NCBI GenBank assembly: GCA_030690405.1
Contig: JAUYGU010000059.1
Span: forward strand, 1-64,000
Reading direction: 5' to 3'
Length of the DNA: 64,000 nucleotides
Origin: Dehalococcoidia bacterium
GTDB taxonomy: Bacteria > Chloroflexota > Dehalococcoidia > SM23-28-2 > RBG-16-64-32
The translations under genes and the position numbers were made by a program. The notes beneath the pieces are model-generated. The model saw nothing but the letters and a program-made list of their open reading frames with translations. It did not search any database and was not told the origin of the DNA. This document shows positions 1-8,429 of the stretch, in pieces; position 1 is the stretch's first letter, and each line of letters opens with the position of its first letter.

Positions 1-1
1 G

Positions 2-667
2 GCGCGGGTGCTGAGCCGCTACGTCGACGGTATTGCCGCGCGCACGTTCGAGCACCGGACGGTGGAGGAGCTCGCGCGCTGGGCGGACGTGCCCGTGATC
101 AACGCGCTGTCCGAAGGCGAGCACCCCTGCCAGGCGCTGGCCGACGTGCTGACGGTGGAGGAGAAGAAGGGTCGGCTGGCGGGCGTGAGCCTGGCGTTCG
201 TGGGAGATGGCAACAACGTGGCGCGGTCGCTGTGCCTGGCGGCGGCGATGAGCGGGATGGAGTTCCGGTTCGCGGCGCCGGCGGGGCACGAGCTGCCGCC
301 GGAGACGGTGGCGCGGGCGGAGGAGATGGCGCGGGCCTCCGGGGGCTCCGTGGCCTGCCTGCACGACCCGGAGGAGGCCGCGCGAGGCGCGGACGTGGTG
401 TACACGGACGTGTGGGCGAGCATGGGTTATGAGGCGGAGGCTTCGGCGCGGCGGGAGGCGTTCCAGGGGTACCAGATCGACGCGCGGATGATGTCGCTGG
501 CGGCGGCGGACGCGGTGTTCATGCACGACCTGCCGGCGCACCGAGGCGAGGAGGTGTCGGCGGAGGTGATCGAGGGGCCGCAGTCGGTGGTGTTCGACCA
601 GGCGGAGAACCGCATGCACGCGCAGAAGGCGGCGCTCGCCCTCATACTCGGCGAGGAGAGCGGATAG
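2..667 (+). CDS. argF: Ornithine carbamoyltransferase, C-terminal part (5' end outside window)
   Basis: This would transfer a carbamoyl group from carbamoyl phosphate to ornithine in cytoplasmic arginine synthesis. The frame is open from the first base, so the gene is cut by the window edge; 221 residues remain of a family of about 300. The carbamoyl-phosphate/ornithine signature HPCQALAD is near residue 41 of the fragment, and the Rossmann-like C-terminal half carries FVGDGNNVARS. Oddity: where the family has HCLP, with the cysteine contacting ornithine, this protein reads HDLPAHRGEEV. The stop lies 1 nt before the next gene, so they may be co-transcribed. A related carbamoyltransferase with another substrate is possible because of the HDLP change. 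Confidence 0.85.
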   Translation, partial: ARVLSRYVDGIAARTFEHRTVEELARWADVPVINALSEGEHPCQALADVLTVEEKKGRLAGVSLAFVGDGNNVARSLCLAAAMSGMEFRFAAPAGHELPPETVARAEEMARASGGSVACLHDPEEAARGADVVYTDVWASMGYEAEASARREAFQGYQIDARMMSLAAADAVFMHDLPAHRGEEVSAEVIEGPQSVVFDQAENRMHAQKAALALILGEESG

Positions 668-668
668 C

Positions 669-1490
669 GTGGGCCTCTGGGACACGGTCCGCGACTCGCT
701 GGAGCGGTTCGAGGCGGCGAGCGTCGTCGATATCCTGACGATCTCCGTCCTGATCTACCTGGCGCTGCTGCTAATCAAGGGCACGACGGCGATGTCGCTG
801 CTCCGGGGGATCACGATGGTGGTCGTCGGGGCGGCGATCCTGGCGTCCGTGCTGGAGCTGACGGTGCTGGACTGGCTGCTGCGGAACTCGTTCCCGGCGC
901 TGCTGATCGCTATCCCGATCATCTTCCAGCCGGAGATCCGCCGCTTCCTGGAGCGGGTGGGCCGGACGGGGCGCTGGCCGTGGCCCGGGCGCTCCATGTA
1001 CGAGGTCGTGGTGGACATCGTCGCGGATACGGCGCTGAGCCTATCGGCGAAGCGGCACGGGGCGATCATCGTGTTCGAGCGGGAGGCGACGCTGGGGGAC
1101 CACATCGAGACGGGCGTGAAGCTGGACGCCGTGCCTTCGACGCGGCTGCTGGAGGGGATCTTCTACCCGAACTCCGCGCTGCACGACGGGGCTGTAATCA
1201 TGCGGGAGGACCGCGTGCTGGCGGCGAGTTGCACGCTGCCGCTTTCGGACCGGAGCGACCGGGAGCTATCGGGGCTGCGGCACCGGGCGGGGATGGGGAT
1301 ATCGGAGAGGACGGACGCGGTGGCGGTCGTGGTATCGGAAGAGACGGGGAGTATCTCGGTCGCGGCGAGCGGCAGGATGATATCGCGGCTGGACGGGCCG
1401 CGTCTGCGCGGGATCCTGCGCAGCCTGCTGGTGCCGGCGAGCGAGCTGGACCGGCCGGTGCGAAGGCGGCTGCCGGGGCTGAGCCGCTGA
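669..1490 (+). CDS. cdaA: Diadenylate cyclase CdaA (membrane-bound)
   Basis: Condenses two ATP into the second messenger cyclic di-AMP. The 273-residue protein has about three hydrophobic segments in the first 90 residues, then a DAC domain with the DGA motif (HDGAVIM) and the RHR motif (LRHRAGMG) that form the active site. Length and layout match CdaA/DacA, not DisA. The start is a GTG 1 nt after the preceding stop. The next gene encodes a YbbR-domain protein, the conserved genetic partner and regulator of CdaA, which supports the assignment. Confidence 0.93.
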   Translation: MGLWDTVRDSLERFEAASVVDILTISVLIYLALLLIKGTTAMSLLRGITMVVVGAAILASVLELTVLDWLLRNSFPALLIAIPIIFQPEIRRFLERVGRTGRWPWPGRSMYEVVVDIVADTALSLSAKRHGAIIVFEREATLGDHIETGVKLDAVPSTRLLEGIFYPNSALHDGAVIMREDRVLAASCTLPLSDRSDRELSGLRHRAGMGISERTDAVAVVVSEETGSISVAASGRMISRLDGPRLRGILRSLLVPASELDRPVRRRLPGLSR

Positions 1491-1506
1491 GCGCGGAGAC
1501 GGAGCG

Positions 1507-2775
1507 ATGGAACGGCTGAAGCAGCTCGGCACGGAGGCGCTGGCCTTTCTGCGAGCGCTAGTCTGGCCGGTCGCGAGCTCCGTGCGCGACAACGTGGGGC
1601 TGGCCTCGCTCTCGGTCGTGCTGGGGTTCGCGCTGTGGATCTTCGTGACGGACACGGAGAACCCGACGCGCTCCGGCACGCTGCCGTTTGACCTGCCGGT
1701 GGAGGCGGTGAACGTCCCGGGCGACCTGGCGCTGTCCGGTTCGCCGATCAACGTGCGGGTCAAGGTGGAGGTGGCGGACGACGTCTGGAACACGCTCTCT
1801 ATGGCGGACTTCAAGGCGACGGTGGACCTGGACGGGCTCCAGGCCGGGACGTACGACCTGCCGGTGCGGGTAGAGCCGCTGACAGGCCGCGGCAACCTGC
1901 GCGTGACGCAGGTGATACCGGACACGCTCCAGGTGGAGCTGCAGAGCCTGTTCAGCAAGTCGGTCTCGGTGTCCGTGAGCCTGGAGGGGACGCCGCCGCC
2001 AGGCTACGAGGCGACCGTTCCGAAGTTGGATGCGGACACGGTGCTGGTAACGGGGGCCCAGGACCGGGTGACGCTGGTGAGCCAGGCGGTGGCGAAGCTG
2101 GACCTGACCGGCCACACGGAGGACCTGACGCAGGCGGTGCGGCTGGAGGCGCGGGACTCGCGGGGGTTCCTGGTGGAGGGCGTATCGCTGGAGCCGAGCG
2201 TGATGAACGTGTCGGTGAAGATCTCGCAGACGGAGTTCAGCCGGGCGCTGGTTATTTCGCCCACGATCGCGGGCACGCCGGCCGACGGATACAACGTGGT
2301 AAGCGTATCGGCGGACCCGGCGGTGGCCACGGCGTTCGGGCCGCAGTCCTTCGTTAGTGAGGCGGCTACCATCCGGACGCAGCCGGTCGACATAACAGAC
2401 GCCAGCGACGACGTGGTCGAGACGGTGGCGCTGGACCTGCCGGCGGACGTGAGCGTGAGCGGCGGGACGAGCGTGACGGTCACGGTGAAGATAGAGCCGG
2501 CGGAGGGGAGGCGGACGCTGGGGATAACGGTCGTCGCCGTGGGGCTGGACGCGAACCTGAGCATCAGCGGGGCGCTGCCACTGGTGGAGGTGGTGCTGCT
2601 TGGAGAGCTGCCAACGCTGCAGGAGCTGCGCCCGAACGACGTGGCGGCGACGATTAACCTGTCCGGGCTGGGTGCGGGAGCGCACGAGCTTGCGGTGGCG
2701 GTCTCCGTGCCCGCAGGCGCCTCGGTGGCGGCGGTCTCGCCGGCGAAGGTCAGCGTCACGCTCGAGCCGAGGTAG
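1507..2775 (+). CDS. ybbR: YbbR-domain protein, CdaA regulator-like
   Basis: A 422-residue protein with one N-terminal membrane anchor (around residues 30-47, LSVVLGFALWIFV) followed by an extracytoplasmic region of several beta-rich YbbR repeats of roughly 80 residues each. In Firmicutes the homologue CdaR binds and modulates the diadenylate cyclase encoded next to it; here the gene starts 16 nt downstream of cdaA. Role by family and position is c-di-AMP regulation at the membrane; no catalytic motif is visible. Confidence 0.85.
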   Translation: MERLKQLGTEALAFLRALVWPVASSVRDNVGLASLSVVLGFALWIFVTDTENPTRSGTLPFDLPVEAVNVPGDLALSGSPINVRVKVEVADDVWNTLSMADFKATVDLDGLQAGTYDLPVRVEPLTGRGNLRVTQVIPDTLQVELQSLFSKSVSVSVSLEGTPPPGYEATVPKLDADTVLVTGAQDRVTLVSQAVAKLDLTGHTEDLTQAVRLEARDSRGFLVEGVSLEPSVMNVSVKISQTEFSRALVISPTIAGTPADGYNVVSVSADPAVATAFGPQSFVSEAATIRTQPVDITDASDDVVETVALDLPADVSVSGGTSVTVTVKIEPAEGRRTLGITVVAVGLDANLSISGALPLVEVVLLGELPTLQELRPNDVAATINLSGLGAGAHELAVAVSVPAGASVAAVSPAKVSVTLEPR

Positions 2776-2777
2776 AT

Positions 2778-4154
2778 GTGGCCCGCACGAAGGCGCGCCC
2801 ATCCTCCGCCCGGGCGGACAGGCCGGCCGCGGGCATCGCGGGCAAGCCGGTGATCGCCATCGTAGGGCGGCCGAACGTCGGCAAGTCCACGCTGTTCAAC
2901 CGGCTGATCGGCGGCAGACACGCCATCGTCGACGACATCGCGGGGACGACGCGCGACCGGCTTTACGGCGAGGCTGAGCTGGGGCGGGCGTTGTTCGTCG
3001 TGATCGATACGGGCGGGCTGGAGCCGGCGGCGGAGGAAGGGTACCCGGCGCTGATCCGGCGGCAGGTGGAGACGGCGCTGGCGGAGGCGGACGTTGTGCT
3101 GTTCCTGGTGGACGCGGTGTCAGGCTGCACGGCGGCGGACCAGGAGATCGCCCAACAGCTACGCCGGGCCGAGAAGCCGGTGCTGCTGCTGGCGAACAAA
3201 GCCGACAACGATACGCGCCGCGCGGCCGCCGCGGAGTTCTACGAGCTCGCGCTCGGCGACCCGATCCCGGTGAGCGCCTATCACGACATCGGCCTGGGAG
3301 ACCTGCGCGATCGGCTGGAGGAGCTGCTGCCGCCGGCGGAGGCGGAGGCGGAGGTGGAGACGCTGCGGCTGGCGATCGTGGGGCGGCCGAACGTGGGGAA
3401 GTCGGCGCTGGTGAACGCGATCCTGGGACAGGATAGGGTGCTGGTGAGCGCGGAGCCGGGGACGACGCGGGACGCCGTGGACACGCCGTTCGACTACGGT
3501 GGGAAGCGGCTGGTGCTGATCGACACGGCGGGTATCCGCCGGCGCGGGCGCATCTCGCGCGGCGTCGAGAAGTACTCGGTGATGCGGGCGGAGGAGGCGC
3601 TGGCGCGGGCGGACATTGGGCTGCTGGTGCTGGACGCGGCGGAGGGTCTGGCGGCGCAGGACCTGCACATCGCGGGGTACGTGGCGGACGCCCACAAGGG
3701 GCTGATCGTGGTAACGAACAAGTGGGACCTGATGGAGGACACGGAGGAGGGCCGCGAGGGGTTCGCGGGCAGCGTGTTGCGGCGGCTGCGGTTCGCGCCC
3801 TGGGCGCCGCTGGCGTTCGTGTCGGCGAAGACGGGGCTGAACGTCGATGGGCTGCTCGACCTCGCGCTGGAGGTGGGGGAGACACGGGGGCAGCGGGTAC
3901 CCACGGCGGAGCTGAACACGGTTGTGCAGAAGGTAATTGCGGAGCACCGGCCGCCTTCGAAGGGGCGGCGGGCAATGCGCATCCTGTACGTCACGCAGGC
4001 GGAGGTGAGGCCGCCAACGTTCGTCTTCTTCGTGAGCGACGCCAGCCTGCTGCACTTCTCCTACCAGCGCTACCTGGAGAACGCGCTGCGCCGGGCGTTC
4101 GGTTTTGAGGGCACGGCGATCCGGCTGGTGTTCCGCAGCAGGGGTGGCGAGTGA
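2778..4154 (+). CDS. der: Ribosome-assembly GTPase Der (EngA)
   Basis: Double-GTPase that acts in 50S subunit maturation. Two tandem G domains are visible: the first with P-loop GRPNVGKSTLFN, DTGG and NKAD; the second with GRPNVGKSALVN, DTAG and NKWD; then a C-terminal KH-like domain. At 458 residues it is of normal length, with a short basic N-terminal extension. The start is GTG, 2 nt after the ybbR stop. An overlapping ATG two bases earlier is in another frame. It overlaps plsY by 4 nt. Confidence 0.96.
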   Translation: MARTKARPSSARADRPAAGIAGKPVIAIVGRPNVGKSTLFNRLIGGRHAIVDDIAGTTRDRLYGEAELGRALFVVIDTGGLEPAAEEGYPALIRRQVETALAEADVVLFLVDAVSGCTAADQEIAQQLRRAEKPVLLLANKADNDTRRAAAAEFYELALGDPIPVSAYHDIGLGDLRDRLEELLPPAEAEAEVETLRLAIVGRPNVGKSALVNAILGQDRVLVSAEPGTTRDAVDTPFDYGGKRLVLIDTAGIRRRGRISRGVEKYSVMRAEEALARADIGLLVLDAAEGLAAQDLHIAGYVADAHKGLIVVTNKWDLMEDTEEGREGFAGSVLRRLRFAPWAPLAFVSAKTGLNVDGLLDLALEVGETRGQRVPTAELNTVVQKVIAEHRPPSKGRRAMRILYVTQAEVRPPTFVFFVSDASLLHFSYQRYLENALRRAFGFEGTAIRLVFRSRGGE

Positions 4155-4801
4155 TGCTCCTGGAGTTCGCAGCGGTAATCGCGGCCTCGTACCTCGTCGG
4201 CTCGATCCCGTTCGGCTACATCGCCGGGCGGGTGCAAAAGGGGATCGACGTGCGGGACTACGGGAGCGGGGCGACGGGGGCGACGAACGTGATGCGGACG
4301 CTGGGCAAGGGGGCGTTCGTGGCGGTGCTGCTGGGCGATGCGCTGAAGGGGTACGTGCCGGTGCTGGTCACCTGGTTCCTGTTCCACTCGCACGACCTGC
4401 AGGTGGCGTCGGGGCTGGCGGCGGTGCTGGGGCACGACTTCCCTGTGTACATCGGCTTCCGGGGAGGGCGGGGAGTGGCGACGTCGTTCGGGGTGTACGC
4501 GGCGCTGGCGATGCACGTTGGCTTCGGGATGGTGGCGGTCGGCATCTTCGTCGTGCTGGCGTTCCGCTACATGTCGCTGATATCGATCGTGACGGTGCCG
4601 CTGGGGGCGCTGGCGCTGCTGCTGCTGGCGATTATCGACCCGGGCGACTTCTACACGTACAGCAAGACGGTGTTCGGCGCGTTCGCGACGGCGCTGGTGC
4701 TGGTGCGACACGCGGGCAACATCCAGCGGCTGATCCGGGGGACGGAGCCCAAGCTGGGCAGGGGCGGCGAGCGGCGGAACGCGGCGCCGACCGATGGCTG
4801 A
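4151..4801 (+). CDS. plsY: Acyl-phosphate:glycerol-3-phosphate acyltransferase PlsY
   Basis: Integral membrane enzyme that makes lysophosphatidic acid from acyl-phosphate and glycerol-3-phosphate, the first step of phospholipid synthesis. The 216 residues carry the three loop motifs of the family: GSIPFGYIAGR near the N terminus, GSGATGATNVMRTLGK, and the GHDFPVYIGFRGGRGVAT region. Translation is coupled to der through a GTGA overlap. The usual der-plsY order in this phylum agrees. Confidence 0.94.
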   Translation: MMLLEFAAVIAASYLVGSIPFGYIAGRVQKGIDVRDYGSGATGATNVMRTLGKGAFVAVLLGDALKGYVPVLVTWFLFHSHDLQVASGLAAVLGHDFPVYIGFRGGRGVATSFGVYAALAMHVGFGMVAVGIFVVLAFRYMSLISIVTVPLGALALLLLAIIDPGDFYTYSKTVFGAFATALVLVRHAGNIQRLIRGTEPKLGRGGERRNAAPTDG

Positions 4802-4828
4802 GGCGGGTCACCACTTCAGCCTTCGTTG

Positions 4829-4834
4829 TAGAAT
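4829..4834 (+). promoter_or_regulatory. Possible -10 box upstream of the HEAT-repeat gene
   Basis: TAGAAT in the 73-bp gap after plsY fits a sigma70-type -10 about 40 nt before the chosen ATG. No convincing -35 is seen, so the gene may equally be read through from plsY. Confidence 0.3.
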
Positions 4835-4874
4835 GAGAACTGGCGGACCGTACCCGGTCGGCCGACGTTTGATC

Positions 4875-5798
4875 ATGGAGTTCACAGAGTACCTGGCCCA
4901 ACTGAAGGAGCCGTCGGCGCGCCTCAGCGTGGCCGGCCTCCAGCAGCTCGCCTCGCTGGAGGGCGAGCAGCTGACGGCGCTGCGCAGCGCCTGGCCTCAG
5001 ATCGAGGCTGAGCGGAGACGGCAGGTCGTCCACCTCCTGATGGAGCTGGCGGAGGACAACGTGGACCTGAACCTCGACGCCGTGTTCTTCGCCGCGCTGG
5101 AGGACGAGGACGCCAGCGTGCGCGCAGACGCCGTGCGCGGGCTGTGGGAGTACGAGGGCCGCGACCTCATCGCGCCGCTGCTGCGGCTGCTGGAGAAGGA
5201 CGAGGAGCCGGAGGTGCGGGCGGAGGCGGCGCTGGCGCTGGGGCGGTTCGTCGTGCTGTCAGAGCTGGGCAGCCTGAGGGAGGAGCACTTCCAGCAGGTG
5301 GAGGCGGGGCTGCGGCGGGCGCTGGAGGACGAGCTGGAGGTGGACGAGGTGCGGGGCCGCGCGCTGGAGGCTGTCGGTGCGAGCGACCGGCCCTGGGTGG
5401 AGCAGGCGATCCAGCACGCCTACGAGAGCGAAGCGCCGCGCCTGCGCGTGAGCGCCGTGCACGCGATGGGCCGGAGCTGCGAAGGACGCTGGCTGCCGCT
5501 CCTCATCGAGGAGCTGGCGAACGACGACCCGGAGATGCGGTACGAGGCGGCGACGGCGCTGGGCTCGCTGGCGGACCGGCGGGCGGTGTCTCACCTGGCG
5601 CCGCTGCTGCAGGACCCCGATCTTGAGGTACTGGAGGCTGTGATCGGGGCGCTGGGCCAGATCGGCGGCAGCGAGGCGAAGCTCCTGCTGCGGCCGCTGC
5701 GGCGCGACGGCTCTCCCAGCGTGCAGGAGGCGGCGGCGGCAGCGGTGGCGGAGGCCGACTTCGGGCAGGACCCGCTATCGGTCGAGTACGAGCTGTAG
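4875..5798 (+). CDS. HEAT-repeat protein
   Basis: A 307-residue all-helical protein built of degenerate HEAT/PBS-lyase-like repeats; examples are ALEDEDASVRADAVRGL, RAEAALALGRF, MRYEAATALGSLADRRA and VLEAVIGALGQIGG. These repeats form a curved scaffold for protein binding; no enzyme motif is present. The frame opens upstream inside plsY, but ATG 4875 (MEFTEYL) avoids an 81-nt extension through non-coding-looking sequence. It is followed after 16 nt by a Nudix gene. Partner unknown. Confidence 0.85.
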   Translation: MEFTEYLAQLKEPSARLSVAGLQQLASLEGEQLTALRSAWPQIEAERRRQVVHLLMELAEDNVDLNLDAVFFAALEDEDASVRADAVRGLWEYEGRDLIAPLLRLLEKDEEPEVRAEAALALGRFVVLSELGSLREEHFQQVEAGLRRALEDELEVDEVRGRALEAVGASDRPWVEQAIQHAYESEAPRLRVSAVHAMGRSCEGRWLPLLIEELANDDPEMRYEAATALGSLADRRAVSHLAPLLQDPDLEVLEAVIGALGQIGGSEAKLLLRPLRRDGSPSVQEAAAAAVAEADFGQDPLSVEYEL

Positions 5799-5814
5799 AG
5801 GTGAGCCGGTGGCG

Positions 5815-6264
5815 ATGAAGGCGTCGAAGCCGGGGCGGACGAAGGTGGAGCGGGCGGTCTCCGCCGGGGGGGTGGTGGTGCGGGAGGGGACCGCGGGGCC
5901 GGAGGTGGTGATCTGCGGCCGCGACTCCGACGGCGTCTGGGGGCTGCCCAAGGGCACGCTGGACGAAGGGGAATCGCTGGAGCAGGCCGCCGTCCGCGAG
6001 GTGAGCGAGGAGACGGGGCTGCAGGTGAAGATCGTCAAGAAGATCGGCGTCGTGGAGTACTGGTTCGCCTGGGAAGGTGTGCGTATCCATAAGTGGGTGC
6101 ACCACTACCTGATGCGGACCACAGGGGGCAATACGGAAGACCACGATGCCGAGTACGACCGCGTCGAGTGGCTGCCCGTCGAGGCGGCGCTGCGGACGCT
6201 GACCTTCGACAACGACAAGCGGATGGTGCGGCTGGCGGAGGCGGAGCTGAAGGAGGCGGAGTGA
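5815..6264 (+). CDS. Nudix hydrolase
   Basis: Hydrolyses a nucleoside diphosphate linked to another group; substrate not determinable. The Nudix box is complete: G-x5-E-x7-REVSEETGL around residues 44-66, preceded by LPKG. At 149 residues it is a single-domain enzyme. A GTG at 5809 is in frame, but the GAGGTGAG ribosome site at about 5799 sits too close to it and 9 nt from ATG 5815, so ATG is preferred. The next gene overlaps the stop by 4 nt. Confidence 0.9.
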   Translation: MKASKPGRTKVERAVSAGGVVVREGTAGPEVVICGRDSDGVWGLPKGTLDEGESLEQAAVREVSEETGLQVKIVKKIGVVEYWFAWEGVRIHKWVHHYLMRTTGGNTEDHDAEYDRVEWLPVEAALRTLTFDNDKRMVRLAEAELKEAE

Positions 6265-6827
6265 GCGACTTCCCGCGGGACGACGTGATAGGCCGCGGCC
6301 GGCGGACGGTGGTGCGGCGCAAGCGGATGTCCGACGTGTCGGATGAGTACGTGTGGCGGAGCGACGAGGAGCTTGCCCGCTACGACGCCTCGAACCCGAT
6401 GCGGGTTCCGTTCGCGGACTACGAGCGGAACTGGTCGTTCGACATGCGGTTTACGGACACGGCGGGGCGCTCGTTCGCGGTGGAGGATGAGAGCGGACGG
6501 CACATCGGGAACATCATGTACTACAACCACGACGCGGCGCGGCGGGAAGCGGAGCTGGGGATCAGCATCGGCCGGCGGGACTGCTGGGCGCAGGGTTACG
6601 GGGCCGACGCCGTGGCGGCGCTGGTCTCGTACCTGTTCCGGGAGACGGAGCTGCAGCGGCTGTACTTGCACACGCTGGATTGGAACAAGAGGGCGCACCG
6701 GGCGTTCGAGAAGGCGGGGTTCGCGGACTGCGGCTCCTCCTGGCGGAACGGGAGCACGTTCATCGTGATGGAGGTGCGGCGGGAGTGGGTGGCGGCGCCG
6801 ACGGCGGAGCGGGAGGTGCCGGCGTAG
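6261..6827 (+). CDS. GNAT-family N-acetyltransferase
   Basis: Acetyl-CoA dependent acyltransferase of 188 residues, resembling the RimJ/RimL-like group: HIGNIMYYN beta strands, then acceptor-CoA loop region IGRRDCWAQGYGADA (variant of Q/RxxGxG/A), and a typical ending in LYLHTLDWNKRAHRAFEKAGF. The start chosen is the GTG forming a GTGA overlap with the Nudix stop; ATG 6327 is an alternative. Substrate unknown; RimI-type protein acetylation or small-molecule acetylation are both possible. Confidence 0.85.
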   Translation: MSDFPRDDVIGRGRRTVVRRKRMSDVSDEYVWRSDEELARYDASNPMRVPFADYERNWSFDMRFTDTAGRSFAVEDESGRHIGNIMYYNHDAARREAELGISIGRRDCWAQGYGADAVAALVSYLFRETELQRLYLHTLDWNKRAHRAFEKAGFADCGSSWRNGSTFIVMEVRREWVAAPTAEREVPA

Positions 6828-7123
6828 GGCAGGCCTGCACCGGGCCCGATGCTTGGTCCTTCTTCTTTTCCTCCATTTCGCTCAACATCTCGGCCAGATA
6901 CTCTCCAGGCACGACAGCGCTGATCCCGTAGTTGTAGTAAGTCCTCCCGCCAACAATTTCGCTTTCAGAGCGGAATCCCAGGGTGAGAACTCCGAGGAAA
7001 CAATGCCGGCCACCATCATCACCGTCATAAAACACCCACACTGGCGACCCACTGTTTCCCCGATATGATTGCGATTCGATCAGCCGATAACGGGAACGCC
7101 CAGCCAGCCGTTTTGCCCCTCCC
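6760..7123 (-). pseudogene. Remnant of a trypsin-like serine peptidase
   Basis: The minus strand encodes the C-terminal part of a chymotrypsin-fold peptidase: YRGNSGSPVWVF is the nucleophile loop (GNSGSP), followed by strands LGVLTLGF and YNYGISAVVPGEYLAEML. The part that should carry the catalytic His and Asp is missing: upstream the reading frame enters a 64-bp repeat element at 7124. The tail runs 68 nt into the 3' end of the GNAT gene on the other strand. It looks like a gene cut by a repeat insertion and decaying; expression is unlikely to give active protease. Confidence 0.6.
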
Positions 7124-7187
7124 AAGATTCCTTCGCGGCCATTGCTGACACCCGGAGACGAGGCGTCGTTGCCGCTCAGAATGACAG
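7124..7187 (+). repeat. 64-bp repeat element (family A), diverged copy
   Basis: It begins AAGATTCCTTCG, a variant of the GAGATTCTTCGCTCAG end, and finishes with the intact GCTCAGAATGACAG end. Its length is the same 64 bp as the better copies. It directly abuts the truncated peptidase reading frame. Confidence 0.65.
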
Positions 7188-7361
7188 GATAGGGGCGCCG
7201 TTCTCCGCTCATTCCTTCGATACCTCAGGATGAGCGAGGTGGACGGTAATCCGCTCAAGAACCATAATCACCGCTACGAAACTTCAAGACCCGCCGGGCG
7301 GCTGCGCCCTGCGGTTCGGGGTCGGCCAGAATGACAGGAGGGCAGGGACGGGGCCCTGCCC
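7188..7361. other. Intergenic spacer with partial repeat
   Basis: There is no supported gene. A half copy of the family A right end (GGTCGGCCAGAATGACAG, near 7322-7339) lies here, just downstream of the SDR stop on the minus strand. Confidence 0.5.
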
Positions 7362-8315
7362 CTACGCGCTGGGCACCGGGCGGCCGGGCAGGTCGAGGCC
7401 GGGCGGGGGCGGGGCGGGGTTCTCCACGCCGAACATGAGCTGCGCGGGCACCAGGGAGACGAGCTCCTGCAGCTCCCACTTGCCGTCCTTGGTGATCTGG
7501 CGGACGGCGGTCTCCTCGGCGGCGAGGGAGACGGCGCCACCGGCGACGTGGAATATCTTGCCGTTGACGTTCCAGGCCTCGTCCGTGCAGAGGTAGACGA
7601 CCATCGGGGCGACGTGCTCCGGGGTCGCCTGCACAAGCGCGGGCGGGCCGCCGGGCGAGGCGATGCCGCGCTGGGCGCGGAGCTGACGGGCGGCGTCCGG
7701 CACGGTGGCGGTCATGCGCGTCTGAGCGCCGGGGGCGATGGCGTTGCAGGTGACGCCGTAGCGGCCGATGTCGCGGGCGACGACGCGGGTGAGGCCGGCG
7801 ATGCCGGCCTTGGCGGCGCCGTAGTTCGACTGGCCGGAGATGCCGCGCAGGCCCGATATGGAGGAGAAGTTCACGATCCGGCCGTAGCGCTGCTGGCGCA
7901 TGAGGACGGAGGCGGGCTTGATCGTGTTGTAGTGGCCCTTCAGGTGGACGGCGATGACGGCGTCCCACTCCTCCTCGCTCATGTTGAAGATCATGCGGTC
8001 GCGGAGGATACCGGCGACATTGACGAGGATATCGACGCGGCCGAAGGCGTCGACGCACTGGCGGACCATGCTCTCGCCGCCCGCGAGCTCGGCGACGCTA
8101 TCGTAGTTGGCAACCGCCGTTCCGCCGGCGGCGCGGATCTCGGAGGCGACCTGGCCGGCGGGGCCGGCGTCGTGGCCGGTACCATCGACGTTGACGCCGG
8201 GGTCGTTGACGACGACGCTGGCGCCCTCTTCCGCGAGGGCGAGGGCGACGGCGCGGCCGATACCGCGACCGGCGCCGGTGACGACGGCGTTGCGTCCTTC
8301 GAGTCTAGCGGTCAT
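7362..8315 (-). CDS. SDR-family (3R)-hydroxyacyl-CoA dehydrogenase-like oxidoreductase
   Basis: NAD(P)-dependent short-chain dehydrogenase of 317 residues. Rossmann motif TGAGRGIGRA is at the N terminus; the catalytic set is in FSSISGLRG and NYGAAKAG (YxxxK), with the NVAG variant of NNAG. The long C-terminal extension and VNDPGV after the second strand match SDR units of peroxisomal multifunctional enzyme type 2, which oxidise (3R)-hydroxyacyl-CoA. Two hotdog hydratases and a paralogous SDR follow upstream on the same strand, which supports a beta-oxidation-type role. Confidence 0.82.
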   Translation of the reverse strand: MTARLEGRNAVVTGAGRGIGRAVALALAEEGASVVVNDPGVNVDGTGHDAGPAGQVASEIRAAGGTAVANYDSVAELAGGESMVRQCVDAFGRVDILVNVAGILRDRMIFNMSEEEWDAVIAVHLKGHYNTIKPASVLMRQQRYGRIVNFSSISGLRGISGQSNYGAAKAGIAGLTRVVARDIGRYGVTCNAIAPGAQTRMTATVPDAARQLRAQRGIASPGGPPALVQATPEHVAPMVVYLCTDEAWNVNGKIFHVAGGAVSLAAEETAVRQITKDGKWELQELVSLVPAQLMFGVENPAPPPPGLDLPGRPVPSA

Positions 8316-8375
8316 GTCTCATCTCCTCCGCGGGCGGTGTGGCAAACACGTAAGTTAGTGGCGCGCCGGCGGTTC

Positions 8376-8403
8376 GTAGGGGTCGAGCATGCTCGGCCCC
8401 TAC
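8376..8403. repeat. Hairpin between the two SDR genes
   Basis: The imperfect palindrome GTAGGGG-CGAGCATGCTCG-CCCCTAC lies between the SDR genes. It ends in the CCCCTAC/CTACA sequence that also follows the TGAA-loop hairpins elsewhere. It could act as a transcript-stabilising structure, but has no T-run. Confidence 0.5.
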
Positions 8404-8429
8404 ACGTTTCGTGCGGGAGAAGCGTGTGG

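Noticed and set aside
1558..2802. Long minus-strand open frames opposite ybbR and neighbouring genes
   Set aside because: High GC leaves antisense frames open. They lack family motifs, while the plus strand encodes recognised proteins with ordered starts and stops.
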